The position numbers and the translations under genes are program-made. Below, in pieces: positions 21,157 to 31,394 of a DNA stretch of 58,006 bases (within the stretch, counting starts at the first letter, position 1; each line of letters starts with the position of its first letter). The DNA lies in NCBI GenBank assembly GCA_009602725.1, contig WELB01000061.1, positions 97,230-155,235 on the forward strand. Reading direction: 5' to 3'. The notes beneath the pieces were generated by a model. It did not search any database, was not told where the DNA came from, and worked only from the letters and a program-made list of their open reading frames with translations. The DNA is from Spirogloea muscicola (taxonomy: Eukaryota; Streptophyta; Zygnematophyceae; Spirogloeales; Spirogloeaceae).

Positions 21157-22585
21157 CGCACGTGGATCGGAGGCAGAGGGATGAGGGAGAGGAGGAGGCG
21201 GACCACCGCCTTCGTTATGGCATGGGCGTAGAGTTGATGGACGCTAGAATGGCGAGGCGGTATGGGCGCAATAGCCGCCAGCCGACAGGGAGCTTGAATC
21301 GCCTGGCGGGCCAGGAGCATGGCCGGCGACAGGAGGAGCGAGGCACGCGCGAATCGATGTCTTTCACTCGAGTGATGGAAGGGGCGGCAGACGGCGCAGC
21401 GGCTGTGAATGCGCAGCCAGCGATGGTCCAAGAGGGCGCAGGGCATATCTCCGTGCGGCAGCTAGCGGCCGCGCTCTTGAGTACGCCATTGCTGTCATTG
21501 GCAGACGTGGGCTGCTCAGAGTCGGCGCTGAGGAAGGGCGCTACAGCAGTACCTTCCGGCCGCGCTGTAGGGCGACGCGGCGGGCGCAAGCAACCGCCCA
21601 AGGCCGCGCGGGGAGCGAGTTACCCAGCTTCGTTCAACAACACAACTGGAGCTTCCGACAGGCGCCCCGGCAGGTCGTCTCAACCTGAGCCTGCCCTCAA
21701 TGACTGTGATGGAGTGGGAGGAGTTGATGTGATGCCTAGACCAGCTGTTGCGGCATCCCTGGTCGCGGAGCCGGCAACAGCGGCGGCAGTGGTGCAGTTG
21801 CGTGCACCAAGCGCTCGCTTCGTGGGGGCTGCCCATACAGGGGGAGCCCGTCGCTTCCCAAGCGGCGGGTGGCGGAGCGAGTTGGGGTCATCCCCAACGT
21901 GGCATTTGTGGCGAATGAAGGCGGCATCATCAAATTTTACGGCAAGGCGCCGCAGCGTGTCATGCTAGACACCGGCGCGCAGCCGGTGCTGCTGGGCAGC
22001 AGCATGGTGCAACTGCTGGGGCTGTGCGCACAGGATCTGCAGCCGTCTCCCATTGCCATTTAGACGGCAACGGGCGGCGTCTTGGTGGGTCGCGGCAGAC
22101 GTGTGCTGATCACCATCACCCTCAACCAGGGCACTAAGGACGAGGTTAGCCGGTACTTTCGCTGCCTGGTCACGACCGCAACGACGTACACCGTGTTGCT
22201 CGGCACGGACTTCCTTTATCCGTGTGGAGTGAGCATCGACCTTTGGGAGGAGGTGGGGAGCTACCGTCCAGGGTATGCATGTGGAGAGGGGCGCAAGGTG
22301 GAGTTTCCCTTGCAGCTGGTGGATTCAGCAGAGGCAGGGGTAGCATTCGCCTGCCATGGCGGAGCTGCGTGGGTGGGCAGCGAGTTGCTGGTCATGCCAC
22401 GGGAGGAGGTGGTCACCACGCCACTGGCGGCCATGCGGTCGGAAGCCACGGTTGCCAGCCATGGGGGCCAGCAGCAGGAGGCGCCCGCAGAGCTCCACAG
22501 CGGCGGAGCGGGCGGTGGTCTGTTGGTGCAGCGAGGCGCTGCAGCACCTGTGGCGATGGCAGCAGGATGGGCGGTGGCCTGGTGA
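21157..22585 (+). pseudogene. Pre-protease and aspartic protease of element I
   Basis: An open stretch of pre-protease (to about 21860) shifts frame into the protease. That begins ERVGVIPNVAFVANEGG and has KAPQRVMLDTGAQPVLLG (the DTG triplet near 21968-21976), an in-frame TAG at 22061-22063, and then VLLGTDFLYPCGVSIDLW (about 22190-22250), the second half of a retropepsin fold. The frame closes at 22583-22585. No reverse transcriptase follows. Confidence 0.75.
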
Positions 22586-23302
22586 GGCAGCAAGGCATTG
22601 CAACGGAGGAGGAGCCACGCGGAGCGTGGAGCGGGAGCCGGCTGTCGAAGAACGCGTGGGCAGTATATAGCCTGGCCGCTGTTAAGAGAGAAGCCTCCAG
22701 GTCGTATTGTCGCCCTGGAGTTATGCAGCAGTTGCTACTTTTTGCAACTAGCAATAGGATTGTTGCACGCGAAGGCGGTCCCGTGGCAAGTGGCAGGTTG
22801 ACGACAGCCACAGCTTCGAGGCCCGTGCCAGGTGGAGACCTCTCAGCCAGTGGCTGGGGGTAAGCGAGGCGGGTGAGCGAGGCGGGTGGCGGGACGGCCA
22901 CCTTTGGCACGGAAGGAAGATGGAGGGGAAGCCAGTGGTGGACGATGACGTGGTGGACGATGACGTGGCTGTGGACGATGACGTGGCTGCGGGCTACGAT
23001 GCGGGAGAAGACGATCCGGTCTGAGGTGCCAGCGGGGCAGTGGTACTGTCCGCGCTGCGCATAGGGCTGTCGCAGATAGGATGTCTAACTCCCAGGGATG
23101 CAGCTGCCTCAGTCCCAGGCAGCTTGGGGGGAGTATGGTGACTCTTCTGCCACATCCTTCGCATGTCTGCTGACTTGGTAGTGAGGCCATGCAGGGCAGG
23201 CTGCTGCTAGCCAAGCAGAGTCCTGGCCTGTAGGCGGAGCTTCAGGTGTGGCACTTCGACGCGTTGTGAGCGCTGTACGGACAGGCACGACACTGCACGC
23301 AA
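22586..23302 (+). other. Element I 3' region with acidic repeat and PHD-like end
   Basis: No RT domain. A short repeat of about 18 bp (GTGGACGATGACGTGG) at 22938-22989 encodes DDDV units. Just after it, frame 23027-23064 reads VPAGQWYCPRCA-stop, which resembles the last strand of a PHD finger (VPxGxWxCPxC). The rest of that domain is not visible. The remainder shows nothing recognisable. Confidence 0.35.
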
Positions 23303-23638
23303 GTGGACGGCAAATTTGAATTCAAGAGACCTCGACATCGGGACCTCGCCATCGACACCCACGATGCGTTGGGCGCTCGGTGGGTCGAGCTGCTCCACGA
23401 GCTCTCACTTCACGCTATCTCCTGCCGCTGCCATGGGGAGCCTATGTATTTCTATGCAGCAGGCTCTCTCGCAGGTGAATCGCATGCGCTTGTCCGTCTC
23501 GCTGCAGAGGTCCATGGCTCGCGCGCTGCATCTACGTGCCGATCGTGCCTTTGCGGCAGCCTCTGGCCCTAGCCAGGGGACCCGCTACCAGGAGACTCCT
23601 TCCTCCGACCTGCGGCCACTTGGTAGGGGTCACTGAGT
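23303..23638 (+). pseudogene. LINE C-terminal fragment, degenerate
   Basis: Contains MRLSVSLQRSMARALHLRA near 23484-23540 and a degenerate end SSDLRPLGRGH-stop at 23604-23638. These match the C-terminus of the LINE at 57170-57334 (LRLSVSLQRSMAHALHLRA to LRLLTRNY). Frameshifted and truncated. Confidence 0.7.
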
Positions 23639-23839
23639 GTTTCGTAGCTACTTGATTAACTGTGTGTTTTAGCGTTTTCCCTGGCCCCTTCGTTCTTTGT
23701 TCATTATATTCTCTGGGCTGGCCTGTCCGAGCCACCGCCCTCTCCTGGAAGCGTCCTTCTCTCTGATGTACGTCTATCGATGTGCTTGCCTTAGTCCTTG
23801 GCCACACAGGCCCTATATAATATTTAAAATCATACATAC
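23639..23839. other. Short spacer, LINE 3' sequence likely
   Basis: Thymine-rich sequence (CCCTTCGTTCTTTGTTCATT, CTCTGGGCTGGCC) resembling a decayed LINE tail. No coding signal. Confidence 0.35.
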
Positions 23840-24110
23840 TCCATTCCTACTGCAGGGAGATGGCCAGGCGCATCCTGAACACTTGAGCCCCGGCGACATC
23901 GAAGCCGGGCTGCTCGCTCTGCTGCCCTTGGCGGCGGGCCACTGCACGCCGCGCAAGGTGCTGGAGAAGGTCGAGCCATCGGGTCCCAAAAGGCCATAAA
24001 TTTCGACGGCCAGCGGGACAAACTCGTCGCCCGTTGGGTGATCAGTATTCCTCTCCATGACTCCCGCCGCTTGGTAGACTGCGTAGCCCGCCTCCTCCGA
24101 CAAGCGCTGG
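23840..24110 (-). pseudogene. LINE endonuclease-region fragment (minus)
   Basis: The minus strand reads EEAGYAVYQAAGVMERNTDHPTG-like sequence with FVPLAVEIYGLLGPDGSTF, corresponding to HPAADDFIPLAVDVHGALGS of the best LINE copy (57017-57080). It ends near 23840. It meets a plus-strand LINE C-terminus at about 24110. Confidence 0.7.
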
Positions 24111-24400
24111 GCGCTGTTATAGGCAGTAAATACAGGGACTTCGCATCTGGCGCTCCGGGGCTCTCCCTGTCCACTCGCCGCGCTATGGCTGCTGCATCTG
24201 GGTCTAGGCGGAGTGCTTCTTTCACAGCTGCGAATTACTCCGACTTGCTGCTGCTCACTCGTGGGTACTAAGCTTGCATCTGCGGTCGTCTCGTGTCTAG
24301 CTGTGTGGTGTTCTCCGGCAACTTTTGGCTCTTTGGACCTTGTCCTTTTCTTTTTGGGCTGGCCTTTCCCAGCCTAAAACGGTATGTCAGGACATACCGT
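24111..24400 (+). pseudogene. LINE C-terminus and 3' tail
   Basis: The frame ending at 24269-24271 reads RRAMAAASGSRRSASF to YSDLLLLTRGY-stop, followed by a 3' UTR with a tail hairpin (TTTTTGGGCTGGCCTTTCCCAGCC at about 24352-24374). 5' truncated. Confidence 0.78.
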
Positions 24401-24402
24401 TT
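24377..24402. repeat. Perfect 12-bp palindrome, 2-bp spacer
   Basis: AAACGGTATGTC, spacer AG, GACATACCGTTT. It lies directly after a plus-strand LINE tail and before a minus-strand LINE end. Confidence 0.95.
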
Positions 24403-24434
24403 CAGGGTTTAGAAACGGTTGAAGGATGGACCAC

Positions 24435-24589
24435 TCAGTAGTCACGAGTGAGGAGCCTCAACTCCGACAGACTAGCTGTGACGAAAACAAACCCCTGACA
24501 AAAGCCAGAGGCTGCAGGGAGAGCACGGCCAGCACGCAGATGCAAGGCGTGGGCCTTGGACCGCTGCAGGGAGATTGACAGGCGCATGC
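24435..24589 (-). pseudogene. LINE C-terminus (minus), truncated by element B
   Basis: The minus strand reads MRLSISLQRSKAHALHLRAG to LSELRLLTRDY-stop (stop at 24435-24437). The 5' side is cut at 24590 where an LTR begins, so the LTR element inserted into it or adjoined it. Confidence 0.82.
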
Positions 24590-25132
24590 TGTAATGAACC
24601 AGCCGTTTGCTTAAGCCACATGACTCTGTTGGCATTACATGACCGGCCGTTTGGGACAAGTGGCCCGCCAAGTGGCGGGCTGGCTTGCCGGACAAGTGGC
24701 CAGCCCAGAGGCGGGCCCCGCCCGTCCAGAAATACCCATCGCCAGGATCCGCCCGTTCAAGGGAGGATCTTTGGTCCGCCGCAAGGCGGGCCACGGGGCG
24801 ACCCGCTCACACCCCTGGAGGGGGGTGGCACAGGAAAGCACAAAGAGCCTTGGGCTGAGGCTCGACAGGAGTTCGAATTGGTGAAGCTCAGGAGCAGCCT
24901 TGCCGCTGCTCGCCGCTGCAGCCGCCGCCGCACCCTGCTGCAGGGCCTGCTGCGCCGGCCTGCGCCCAGCAGGTGAAGTTGCCGCCGGACGGCGGCGCCA
25001 CGGGGTCTGTCTTCCGCTGCGCCGATGCGCTAGTGCTTTGCCTGTGTAGTGGGTTGGTAATTAGACCCCCTACAGCCGAACTCAACAAGGACTGCTCACC
25101 CTAACTGCGTGTGTAGGGCAAGGTTCCTTACA
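24590..25132 (+). mobile_element. 5' LTR of element B (LTR1)
   Basis: Starts TGTAATGAACCAGCCG and ends GGCAAGGTTCCTTACA, 543 bp. Confidence 0.9.
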
Positions 25133-25150
25133 ATTTGGTATCAAAGGCGG
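25133..25150 (+). promoter_or_regulatory. Primer-binding site of element B
   Basis: ATTTGGTATCAAAGGCGG lies directly after the LTR. TGGTATCARAG is the complement of the 3' end of initiator tRNA-Met used by many plant LTR elements. The site in element F is TTGGTATCAGAGGTGTCC and in the minus copy TTTAGTATCAGAGGCGG. Confidence 0.75.
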
Positions 25151-25699
25151 TCTTGCATCCATCGGGCTTGTCATTTTTCTGTACTTGGTGCTGATGATGC
25201 AAGGATCTTCCTGATGTGCTGGCTTGACCTTTTCTGTTGAAGATAAAGTGTCTTGCCAGACTTTGGTCCGGGAGGCTGCGACTCAGCAGGGGCGCCAGGA
25301 GCTGCGTTCTGAGCCAGCCGCGACCAGCGCCAGTTTGACTGCCTGATCCCTGAGGACTACTTGCTGCGTTCGATTCTTTCGAGGTGTGGCTTGAGCCTGC
25401 AGCCATTGTGTATTAAGGGTTAGTCGTGTGGCCAGTATCGGTCGAGTGCAGCGGTCCTGGTCATATCTGCCGCTGTCTGCCTGCCTGCTGATTGAGGTAT
25501 GGAGTTGCGCGCTGCCTTGCTTGCTCGCTCGCTGGTGCACCAGTCCTGCGATGTCCTGTATTGCAGTATGGAATGTGTGATATGCTGACTGCCGGAGCCT
25601 GAATCGATCCCTTAGTGTCCTTCAGACAGCATGGTTGTGCACACCTCCAGTGCGCGGCCGAGCCTCCTCGGAAGGTAGAGCGGTCGGCTGCTGAGGCAG

Positions 25700-27300
25700 C
25701 GCGGCTGCTGCAGGGCCAGCTGCTGAGGCAGTGGCTGCTGCGGAGCACGCCCAAGAGGGGCACGCCCAAGCGGGGCACGCCCAAGAGGGACACGCCCAAG
25801 AGGGGCAAGCCGAGCTGGGAGCCGGAGGCCAGGATGGCTCATCGGCTGGGGATCTGCAACGCGTTGCACTCCTCACGCAGGACCTGGCGGCAGTCCAGGC
25901 TGTCATAGACCCAGTTCAGCAGGGGCTATACCGCCTCCTTGAGAGGATGTGCGAGGAGCACCGCACCCACATTGCCCAGCCGGCATGCGCAAGAGACCGA
26001 TGCCGCGATGCATCTGGTGCGCAAGAGCGCCGGCAATCCGGTGCATGGACGTGCAACGACCTACCCACCACGGCAGTCCATCGTCAAGACGATCGGTGGG
26101 CTGCAGGTCCGATGGCTTGACACCAAGGAGGCGGACGCGACAGCCAGAGTGACGCTCGCTTCGACCTACCTGGCATGGGAGCCTCGCGAGTGGTGGGACA
26201 CCATCAAGAAGTCGAAGACGCCAGACGAGTACAACAATTAAGAGTATTATCCGAGCAGCTCATGTCGGCCTATGGCGACCCGCATGCGGAGCTGCGCTCC
26301 CGTGATGAGCTGGACGACCTCCGCATGGGCGGGAGGAGCGTCGACTTCGAGCCCTGCGTGCGGCGCTTTAGGCTGCTACTCTCCAAGCTGAGAGATGAGC
26401 CTATGCAGGCAATCGACCAGTGCCAGCAGTTCAAGGCTGGCACTGGTCTGCCTCTTGATATGCGCTCGTGGGTGGCGACGGACCCCGCTACTACCAAGGC
26501 GTTCACGGACTTCTCCAAGATGGTGGAGCACGCCAGGAAGGTGCTCAGCACGCCGGATATTGGGCGTGCAAGCGTCCCCTGCAGGAGGCAGGCAGGTCTG
26601 CAAAGGCCGAGCGGGGCAGATAGAGATTCAAACCTAAGGAGGGCCCGAACACTCGTCCCCACGGCGGCTTTCAGAAGCCACGCGTGGCAGGTGAAGGCGG
26701 CTTCCACAAGCCGCGTGAGCAAGGTGGTGGTGGCTGCTATGGCTGCAGTGACAAGAGCCACCCGATTAGGGACTGCCCGGCGGCAGGTCCATCTTCCTCA
26801 AGGACACATCCACAGCGCCCGATGGGCCTGGACAAGGGCAACTTCAAGGGCAAGCGTGAGTGCCTGACCCTTGCCTCTGGGAGCCATCTCATTCCAGATG
26901 TACTTGAGCTGTTTGATTTTGCTGGCATTGCTGCTTGCCCATCAACCAAAGTACCGGTCGTGCGCTCGATTTCTGCTTTATTGCAAAATCTGGAGCCGGA
27001 GGGCCTCTACTTATGTGGGTTGCCCACAATGACTTGCAAAGGGCTGCAGATGTCTATCTGAGCTGGCCTGCGTGCCGTCGGCCTGAAGAAATTATGTTCT
27101 TCATTGTCCCACAGAAGCGCGGCGTAATTGATCGAGCTCCGCTGGGGATGTCGCTGTTGTGCTCGCACGAGGCGGGACACAGGCTCCTTAGGCGTAGTGT
27201 TGATGCCACTCAGCTTAGGCCCTACCCGACAGAGGTAGGTGTGGCTTCAGTGGGTTGCTCTTGCATCGTAGAGGGCGTCTCCACGCCATGTTGCTCCACG
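25700..27300 (+). pseudogene. Gag of element B with one zinc knuckle
   Basis: The reading starts in the GHAQ repeat (AAAEHAQEGHAQAGHAQEG from 25731). It passes a frameshift near 25985 into IGGLQVRWLDTKEADATARV and ASTYLAWEPREWWDTI, shifts near 26240 to LSEQLMSAYGDPHAELRSRD and FDPCVRRFRLLLSKL-like sequence, then shifts again to GCYGCSDKSHPIRDC (CCHC knuckle, C-x2-C-x4-H-x4-C, about 26729-26775). After it comes a linker (LLMWVAHNDLQ, IMFFIVPQKRG) homologous to the gag-pol linkers of the chromoviruses at 17030-17150 and 32750-32870. It breaks off about where a protease would start. Confidence 0.8.
25744..25812 (+). repeat. 15-bp tandem repeat in gag (GHAQE)
   Basis: About four and a half copies of CACGCCCAAGAGGGG encode HAQEG units. 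The inverted relative at 17488-17602 has about seven. Confidence 0.88.
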
Positions 27301-27395
27301 TAGATACAGCCGCTTGCTCGCAGAAGCGGTGGCTACTGTATCAGACTGATGCGTGCACAGGCGCTTGTTGCCTGGCATTTGCGGATCACAACTTG

Positions 27396-27944
27396 TGTAA
27401 TGAAACAGCCGTCTGCTTAAGCCACATGGCTCTGTTGGCATTATTACATGACCGACTATTTGGGCCAGGTGACCCGCCAGCTGGCGGCCTGGCTGGCCGG
27501 GCAAGTGGCCCGCCCGGGTGCGGGCCCCGCCCGTCCCGAAATACCCCTCGCCATAATCCGCCCGTTCAAGGGAGGATCTTGGCCCGCCGCAAGGCGGGCC
27601 TTGGGGCGAACCCGCTCACACCCCTGGAGGGGGGGTGGCACGGGGGAGCACTAAGGAGCCTTGGGGGCTGAGGCTCATCAATCAGTTCGAGCCCGGGAAG
27701 CTCAAGAGCAGCCTTGCCGCTGCTCGCCGCCGCAGCCGCCGCCGCACTCTGCTGCGGGGCCTGCTGCGCCGGCCTGCGCCCAGGAGGTGGAGTCGCCGCC
27801 GGACGGCGGTGCCACAGGGCCTGTCTTCCGCTGCGCTATGCGCTAGTGCTTACTTGTGTAGTGGGTTGGCCCCTAAACCCCCTATGCTCGAACCCAATAA
27901 GGACTGCTCTCTCTAACTGTGTGTGTAGGGCGAGGTTCCTTACA
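27396..27944 (+). mobile_element. 3' LTR of element B (LTR1)
   Basis: Starts TGTAATGAAACAGCCG and ends GGCGAGGTTCCTTACA, 549 bp. No clear polypurine tract precedes it (GCGGATCACAACT), unlike the chromovirus copies. Confidence 0.88.
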
Positions 27945-28264
27945 CCTTGTGTGCGCGGAGCGCGGCGCGCGGCAAGAACTTCTTTGTCTTTGAAAGCATT
28001 CAACGGCTGCCATCCGCCAAGCCCAAGCAGGAGGCGTCGGAAGTAGGGCGGAAGCACTCAATGGAACGATAGCTTGAGGCAAGGCAATCAAGACCAACGG
28101 GCCTGTCTTTCTCAAGGAGTCAGCGTGGACAACAGCCTACTTTCTTTTTGGCGCGTGTTGCAAATTGCCTCGGCCCCGTAGACATATCGAGGTCCGACAA
28201 AAGCCTTGCCTTGTGATGAACGGGGCGTTGTCATGGCCGGGCGCAGAGCGTCGTTGAGAAAAAG
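27945..28264. other. Unassigned spacer
   Basis: No recognisable coding sequence. TTTCTTTTTGGCGCG near 28140 may be a decayed LINE tail. Otherwise nothing seen. Confidence 0.4.
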
Positions 28265-28640
28265 TGTTCGTCCATAGAGGATAGGGGCTGGGAACGGCCA
28301 GCTCAAAAAGAATGAACAAGGTTCGAAGGGGCCAGGGAAAGCGCTACAAAGAAGACAAGCACAAAGCAATTAGCTAACCGTCAGTATTCCCTACTAAGAG
28401 AGCAAGCGCGGCCAGATTGACTGGTGGCTGGGAGAGGAAAGTGCTCGCCCATTGAGGATAGGGGCTGGAAAAATCGGGCCAATAAAGAATGAACAAAGTA
28501 CTGTACGAGAAGGGGGCCAGGGGAAGCGAGAGAAGTGCTCGCCCATAGAGAAGAGGGCCAGCCCAAAAAACAATGTGCTCGCCCATAGAAAAGAAGGGCT
28601 GGCAGAAGCCAGCCAAAAAAGAATGGACAAAACCCAAAGA
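28265..28640 (-). repeat. Four LINE 3'-tail units in tandem (minus)
   Basis: On the minus strand, tail units lie near 28630-28575 (TTTTTTGGCTGGCTTCTGCC), 28580-28535 (GGGCTGGCCC), 28510-28425 and 28345-28265. Each has CATTCTTTTT, an imperfect stem-loop and CTATGGGCGAGC or CAATGGGCGAGC. Only the first directly follows a LINE coding end (28719), so the others are separate tail insertions or duplications. Confidence 0.78.
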
Positions 28641-28718
28641 GCCACAACAGGTGCCGAAAAGAAGGGAAACACACAGCTAGGCATCTAGACAACCAGGCAC
28701 GACGGAACCACATGAAGC

Positions 28719-29352
28719 TCAGTACTCGCGGGTGAGCAACATCAGGTCAGAGTAGCTCGAAGCTGGAAAAGATGCAGGCAGACGTGACCCGCGATAGCGC
28801 GGCCCGCGCGTGAGTGGACGGCATGAGCGAGGGAGCGTTGAAGGGACACGGAGAGCCGCATTCGGAAGACCTGGGCGGAATGCGTGTATATTAAGAGATG
28901 GGGAGGCCATGTGTGGCCAAGTACAAAGGCAAGCCAGGGAGCCGGCCGCGTTGAAGCCGGGCAGCCCCCCCTGGCGGATCCGGCTGCCGCTCGGTGGCCT
29001 GCCGGGCAAGCAGCTGGAGGAGAACCAGCCAGCCGCTGCCATAAGCCCCGTGGACGTCGATGGCAAGGGCCGCGAATTCATCGCCGGGGGGGTGATCTGC
29101 ATGCTTCCGCTCCTTGCCCCGGGCCGCCAAAGCGACCGCATGCCCAGCGGTCAACGCCGACTTGGAGGGGTGGTCGGATTCGACACAGTTGGCGGTCACC
29201 ACATCCGCGATGATATGCGGACCGCCGCCAGGCGGGATGACGACTAGGTCGGCGCGCAGGGTGTGGAGCTGACCATTGGCGCCGCGCACGGTGGGCATTA
29301 TCGACGTGTGCTCCACGGCCACCTTGTAGCCCGCCTCGATGAAGACACCCTG
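28719..29352 (-). pseudogene. LINE G, endonuclease and C-terminus (minus), 3' part
   Basis: The minus strand from 29352 reads FIEAGYKVAVEHTSIMPTVR, then RADLVVIPPGGGPHIIADVV (the restriction-like endonuclease core; compare RRVDLVASTPGGGARIIADV in the best copy), then HPPGDEFAALAIDVHGAYG, and ends SYSDLMLLTREY-stop at 28719-28721. Frameshifts lie between. The upstream part continues at 37428-37812, beyond element F. Confidence 0.85.
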
Positions 29353-30198
29353 TGTAACGTCCCCGCAATTACGGGACGCTTAACTCCGAGTTCAGCGCTA
29401 TTGTGTAACCACTGACGCGCATGTGCCTGACGCGTGCGACGCGCGTGCGATGAGCGAGCGACCTGCGCGAGGTGTCGCGCCGTGTTAAACGCCTGCTGAC
29501 GATGTGACGTGCAGGCGCGCCGCCTCCAGCAGAGGTGGCGAATCTGGACTCCCAAAGTGGAGCTTCTCGGCATATTCCTGAATCTGCCGCCGTGCTCGCA
29601 ATGACGTGTATGCCACACGTGTGGCGCGCCTGTGACGCCGCGCCACACCTGTGACTCAGTGGCGGCGCCGCAAGGCGGCGCCGCAGGACGGCCGCCGCTT
29701 CTGGATGGGAACCGCGTGGCCTGCCCGCGTACTAGATTCCCCTTGTCGGGCCTGCCTCCCCCAGGTGGGCCCTGAGACGAGCCTCCCAGAGACCCCTGGG
29801 GAGGGTGGCACGTGAAGCACTACAAGTAGGGCTGAGAGCAGACTCGGGTCACGCGGTCAAACTCAGTGAATCCCGCGAGAGAGAGGCGCAGCCCTGCTGC
29901 CTCCTGCTGTCGCAGTCCGCCGACGCAGCCCTGCTGCTGCCTGCTGCCGCAGCCCGTCGCCGCATCCCGTCGTCGCGGATCTTCATCGGCTCTCTGTGAG
30001 TAAGACTGTGAATGCAGTCGCTGGCCCGTTCCTGAGAGGTGAGCTGCTACCTGTCGGCAGCGCCTCGGGGCAAGACTTCCGCTGTGTAGAATACGTAGTG
30101 CTTCGCTGTGCTGGGGGTTTGTCTCTAAATCCCAGGGACCGAATCCAATGCGGACTAACTGACCCTTGACTGTGCTCCTAAGGGTCAGGAATGCTTCA
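29353..30198 (+). mobile_element. 5' LTR of element F (LTR4)
   Basis: Starts TGTAACGTCCCCGC and ends GGGTCAGGAATGCTTCA, 846 bp. It contains the promoter-like module GGGTGGCACGTGAAGCACTA near 29803-29822 and a conserved hairpin (GGGGGTTTGTCTCTAAATCC) near 30112-30131. Confidence 0.93.
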
Positions 30199-30216
30199 TT
30201 GGTATCAGAGGTGTCC
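30199..30216 (+). promoter_or_regulatory. Primer-binding site of element F
   Basis: TTGGTATCAGAGGTGTCC directly follows the LTR. It is initiator tRNA-Met type. Confidence 0.8.
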
Positions 30217-30754
30217 TTGCATCTGACTAGCCTCGTCATACGGCTGCAGTGCAAGGTTTCTTCTGCTGTGCTGGTACTGATTAGTCCTTTGTGACTTGAG
30301 TTCTCGTGCCAGAGTGTATCCGTGGATCTGCATCGCCGGGTCGACTGGTGCTGTCCATCCTATCGCCCGCTGCATCCACGTGACCGGGGTCGGCAATGGC
30401 GGGAGATCCTCCACCACCCCGGCAGCAAGCCGTAGTGCCAGGTCCGTACTTTGCTACGTAACCTTCTGCGGTCGGCGGATTGGCTGCCCTGGGGCAAGGA
30501 GTTTGAAACCGACCGCCGGTGGGCGGCGAAGTCTGACAGTCTGCCAGAGGCTGGTCCGTACTCCAGTCCTGGTCCCTCCCTCAGTTGCTCGTACGGGTTC
30601 GCGATTTGGGGGAATGATTGGTGCGCGCTGCCATGATTCTTTGCTCTTCTGGGGCCCCGGCCTAGCTCAGTATCATTGTGGTAGTATCGTCTCGGCTGTT
30701 GTTTGCTACGCTAGCCGCTGACTTGATCTCTCAGTGTGTTGGTGTAAAGGAGTG

Positions 30755-31394
30755 GAGTCAGCGGACTCGAGTGCACCACCCAGCCCTCCTCCGCAAAGCG
30801 TACCTCCTCCTAGAGTCGAGGATGTCGCCAACTACCTAGCGCAGCTCCGTGCACCTGACCCGGAGGGGCTTACTTCTGAAGAGGTGCGGCGCCTTGAGCG
30901 CCTGAAGGAGCAACTGCAGACTGCCGTTCCCAATGGAGAACCGCTGGAGAACCTGCTGTGCGCCGAGGTGCGAACCCTGATTGCCCGGGTGTGTGAGGGT
31001 GAAGAGCGGATCCAACGCCTTCATGCGAGGGTTAGCCATGGCGCTCAGCTGGGCCGTGCCCAGCCATGCCAGCCTGCCAAATCCAGTGGGCAGGGCAGTC
31101 TTGCAGCGTGGCTGCGCGAAATGGTAGCATGATTTATCCTCTGCGAGGTGCCATCGGCGTCGCGAGTTGGGATTGCTGCCACGTATCTGACCGGTGATCC
31201 TGCCACGTGGTGTGAATCTGTGGAGTTATCCTCTACCCCCAGTATATTTTATACGTGGGAATTTCTCACCAGGTCGCTGACGTCTATGTACGGTAAAGTC
31301 CATGAGGAACTCCTCAGGCTCGAAACGAGCTCGACGCCATCCGCATGCGCGGTGACAATTTCGAGGAGTATGTACGGAGGTTTCACATGCTGCT
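30755..31394 (+). pseudogene. Gag of element F, N-terminal part
   Basis: GVESADSSAPPSPPPQSVPP aligns with MESKDSSAQPSVPP of the copy at 14264, whose ATG is GTG here. A coiled-coil-like stretch (LERLKEQLQTAVPNGEPLEN) and REMVA follow. A TGA at 31130-31132 stands where the sister copy has Trp (NAWFILCE). Then VGIAATYLTGDPATWCES and FLTRSLTSMYGKVHEELL. It breaks at 31394 at the solo LTR. Confidence 0.85.

Larger units (their letters stand above)
24590..27944 (+). mobile_element. Element B: LTR retrotransposon with gag only
   Basis: Two direct LTRs (24590-25132 and 27396-27944) enclose a primer-binding site, a leader and a gag, but no protease, RT, RNase H or integrase. Length is 3355 bp. The 5-mers outside the LTRs (CATGC, CCTTG) do not form a clear TSD. 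The LTRs belong to family LTR1, which a full chromovirus in this window also carries (11701-12240), so that lineage could supply enzymes in trans (inference). Frameshifts inside gag make this copy inactive. Confidence 0.85.

Noticed and set aside
20508-21700. A 486-codon frame as a single host gene
   Set aside because: Its first half is a shadow of the gag frame with the zinc knuckles (20731-21156). Only the later part is plausible pre-protease of element I.
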